From Rhodobacterales bacterium (GTDB lineage Bacteria > Pseudomonadota > Alphaproteobacteria > Rhodobacterales > Rhodobacteraceae): DNA of 5,490 nt. A model generated the notes under the pieces. That model was given only the letters and a program-made list of their open reading frames with translations, was not told where the DNA came from and made no database searches. The translations under genes and the position numbers were made by a program. Location: positions 1-5,490 of the forward strand of contig JANXPK010000807.1 in the NCBI GenBank assembly GCA_025357355.1. The letters run 5' to 3'. Numbering within the stretch: the first letter of the stretch is position 1; every line of letters starts with the position of its first letter. Shown piece after piece: positions 4,878 to 5,490 of the stretch.

Positions 4878-5082
4878 TCAATCTTCTCCTGAGTCTTCGG
4901 GTCACTGCCCATCTATATTGGCCTGCTGCAAGGGCTGTTGGTCAAGCGAATTGGGCGCGTCCTGCGCTCGCGATCGCTCAGGCCCCTCAGCTTTATTCCG
5001 CGCCAAAGGTTCGAAATGAGTGTCTGGCTGCGATCCTGCAACCCTGACGGGCAATTCCGCTGGCTGCCCGCATTGCGGGAAA
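4878..5082. other. Non-coding gap upstream of the RTX gene, with candidate promoter
   Basis: No gene is supported here; open frames extend into the tRNA and are artefacts. On the minus strand TTGACC (4945-4940) and an A/T-rich CAATATAGA (4920-4912) are the only promoter-like elements ahead of the RTX gene, but their spacing (19 bp to CAATAT, 22 bp to TATAGA) is poor. Immediately after the tRNA-Val CCA end is a short hairpin, CCCGC-AAT-GCGGG (5079-5067), without a T run; it may mark the tRNA 3' processing or termination zone. Confidence 0.4.
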
Positions 5083-5158
5083 TGGTGGGCTGTGACGGGC
5101 TCGAACCGCCGACATTCTCGGTGTAAACGAGACGCTCTACCAACTGAGCTAACAGCCC
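5083..5158 (-). tRNA. tRNA-Val (anticodon TAC)
   Basis: The minus strand gives a full cloverleaf of 76 nt: acceptor GGGCTGT (5158-5152) with ACAGCCC (5093-5087), D arm GCTC-AGTTGGTA-GAGC, anticodon arm TCTCG-TTTACAC-CGAGA (anticodon TAC), and T arm GGCGG-TTCGAGC-CCGTC. The discriminator is A and CCA is encoded (5085-5083). TAC reads valine GUN codons. Confidence 0.97.
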
Positions 5159-5160
5159 CG

Positions 5161-5194
5161 CCCCGCACTTAGCGGGGAACGCCCGGCAAAGCAA
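5161..5194 (-). promoter_or_regulatory. Hairpin and weak promoter-like elements before tRNA-Val
   Basis: CCCCGC (5161-5166) and GCGGGG (5172-5177) form a perfect 6-bp stem around ACTTA between the dehydratase stop and the tRNA. On the minus strand TTGCTT (5194-5189), 17 bp, TAAGTG (5171-5166) could be a weak promoter, but the predicted start would then coincide with the mature tRNA end. The stem could instead be a terminator for the dehydratase gene, though it lacks a T run. Which applies is undecided. Confidence 0.3.
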
Positions 5195-5209
5195 GCCGCA
5201 GGCCGCGCC

Positions 5210-5490
5210 TCAGTGGCTTTCGCGCGGCACATCCGCCCCGCGGCGGCCAACCAGAAAATCCAGGTCGGCCCCCAGATCGGCGCCCATCACATGGGTCACG
5301 TACAGCGTCTCATAGCCGCCGCGATAGCTGCGCGCAGCGGGCCGCCATGCCGCCGCCCGCCGGGCCAACTCCTCTTGCGCCACATGCAGCTCCAGCCGGC
5401 GGCCTGCGACATCCAGGGTGATCTCGTCACCGCTTTGCGCCAACGCCAGCGGCCCGCCCTCCACCGCCTCGGGCGCCACATGCAACACCA
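5210..5490 (-). CDS. IlvD/Edd-family dehydratase, C-terminal 93 residues (runs off right edge)
   Basis: The frame is open to the window edge, and the visible residues are the C-terminal swivel part of the IlvD/Edd iron-sulfur dehydratases, which remove water from dihydroxy acids or sugar acids. The segment HVAPEAVEGGPLAL followed by a GDEITLDVAGRRLEL strand pair and ELARR matches the HV[SA]PEA-x-GGP ... GD-x-I-x-[IL]D ... RR-x-[LI]-x-L pattern of the family. The tail (GGYETLYVTHVMGADLGADL, then DFLV and PRESH) is of the type found in the sugar-acid dehydratase branch (for example L-arabinonate dehydratase) rather than the biosynthetic IlvD, so a sugar-acid substrate is favoured; this is inference. 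The iron-sulfur cysteines lie outside the window. An in-frame GTG at 5488 is an internal valine, not a start. The family is usually 550-600 residues long. tRNA-Val follows 51 bp downstream on the same strand. Confidence 0.82.
   Translation of the reverse strand, partial: VLHVAPEAVEGGPLALAQSGDEITLDVAGRRLELHVAQEELARRAAAWRPAARSYRGGYETLYVTHVMGADLGADLDFLVGRRGADVPRESH

Noticed and set aside
4221..4892. Plus-strand frame antisense to the RTX gene
   Set aside because: The minus strand has clear calcium-binding repeats; this frame is their shadow.
4008..5158. tRNA genes as phage or island attachment sites
   Set aside because: I found no integrase and no direct repeat of either tRNA 3' end within the window, so no integration event can be supported.
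4902..5194. Minus-strand frames with SSVGRASRLHRECRRFEP-like and LAQLVERLVYTENVGGSSPS-like products, and a plus frame ending CDGLEPPTFSV
   Set aside because: All are translations through tRNA-Val and are common false gene calls.
5296..5488. Separate small gene starting inside the dehydratase region
   Set aside because: The 5488 GTG is an internal codon of a frame that stays open to the window edge, and the out-of-frame reading is Trp/Arg-rich noise.

Overview
The window looks like chromosomal DNA from a photosynthetic-type alphaproteobacterium of the Rhodobacteraceae (Rhodobacter/Cereibacter/Tabrizicola-like). The evidence is a HemA N-terminus that matches Rhodobacter 5-aminolevulinate synthase almost residue for residue, GC-rich DNA, GGAGA-type ribosome binding sites 6-9 nt before most starts, and a DUF1344 pair and small RTX protein of the sort seen in this group. 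All protein genes are on the minus strand except one two-gene plus-strand operon.

Left part (1-783, minus strand): the start of hemA, the first enzyme of C4-pathway tetrapyrrole synthesis, runs off the left edge. It is preceded by a compact control region with an FNR-type box and a perfect 9-bp hairpin. Upstream is a small secreted protein of unknown function.

Centre-left (784-2725, plus strand): a divergent promoter region leads into an M20-family dipeptidase-like metallohydrolase that is translationally coupled (ATGA overlap) to a GNAT acetyltransferase. The unit closes with a strong, probably bidirectional hairpin terminator.

Centre (2749-3700, minus strand): two small exported DUF1344 paralogues are separated by about 370 bp of structured non-coding DNA. 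One carries a threonine-rich tether after its signal peptide.

Right part (4008-5490, minus strand): tRNA-Asp(GTC), a small RTX calcium-binding protein probably exported by a type I system, tRNA-Val(TAC), and the C-terminal end of an IlvD/Edd-family dehydratase that runs off the right edge.

The genes do not form one pathway. The window reads as ordinary core chromosome with several small lineage-type exported proteins. I see no mobile element, CRISPR array, integrase or defence system, and no convincing new multi-gene system. The most informative regulatory signal is the FNR-like site ahead of hemA; the least understood genes are the small exported proteins.
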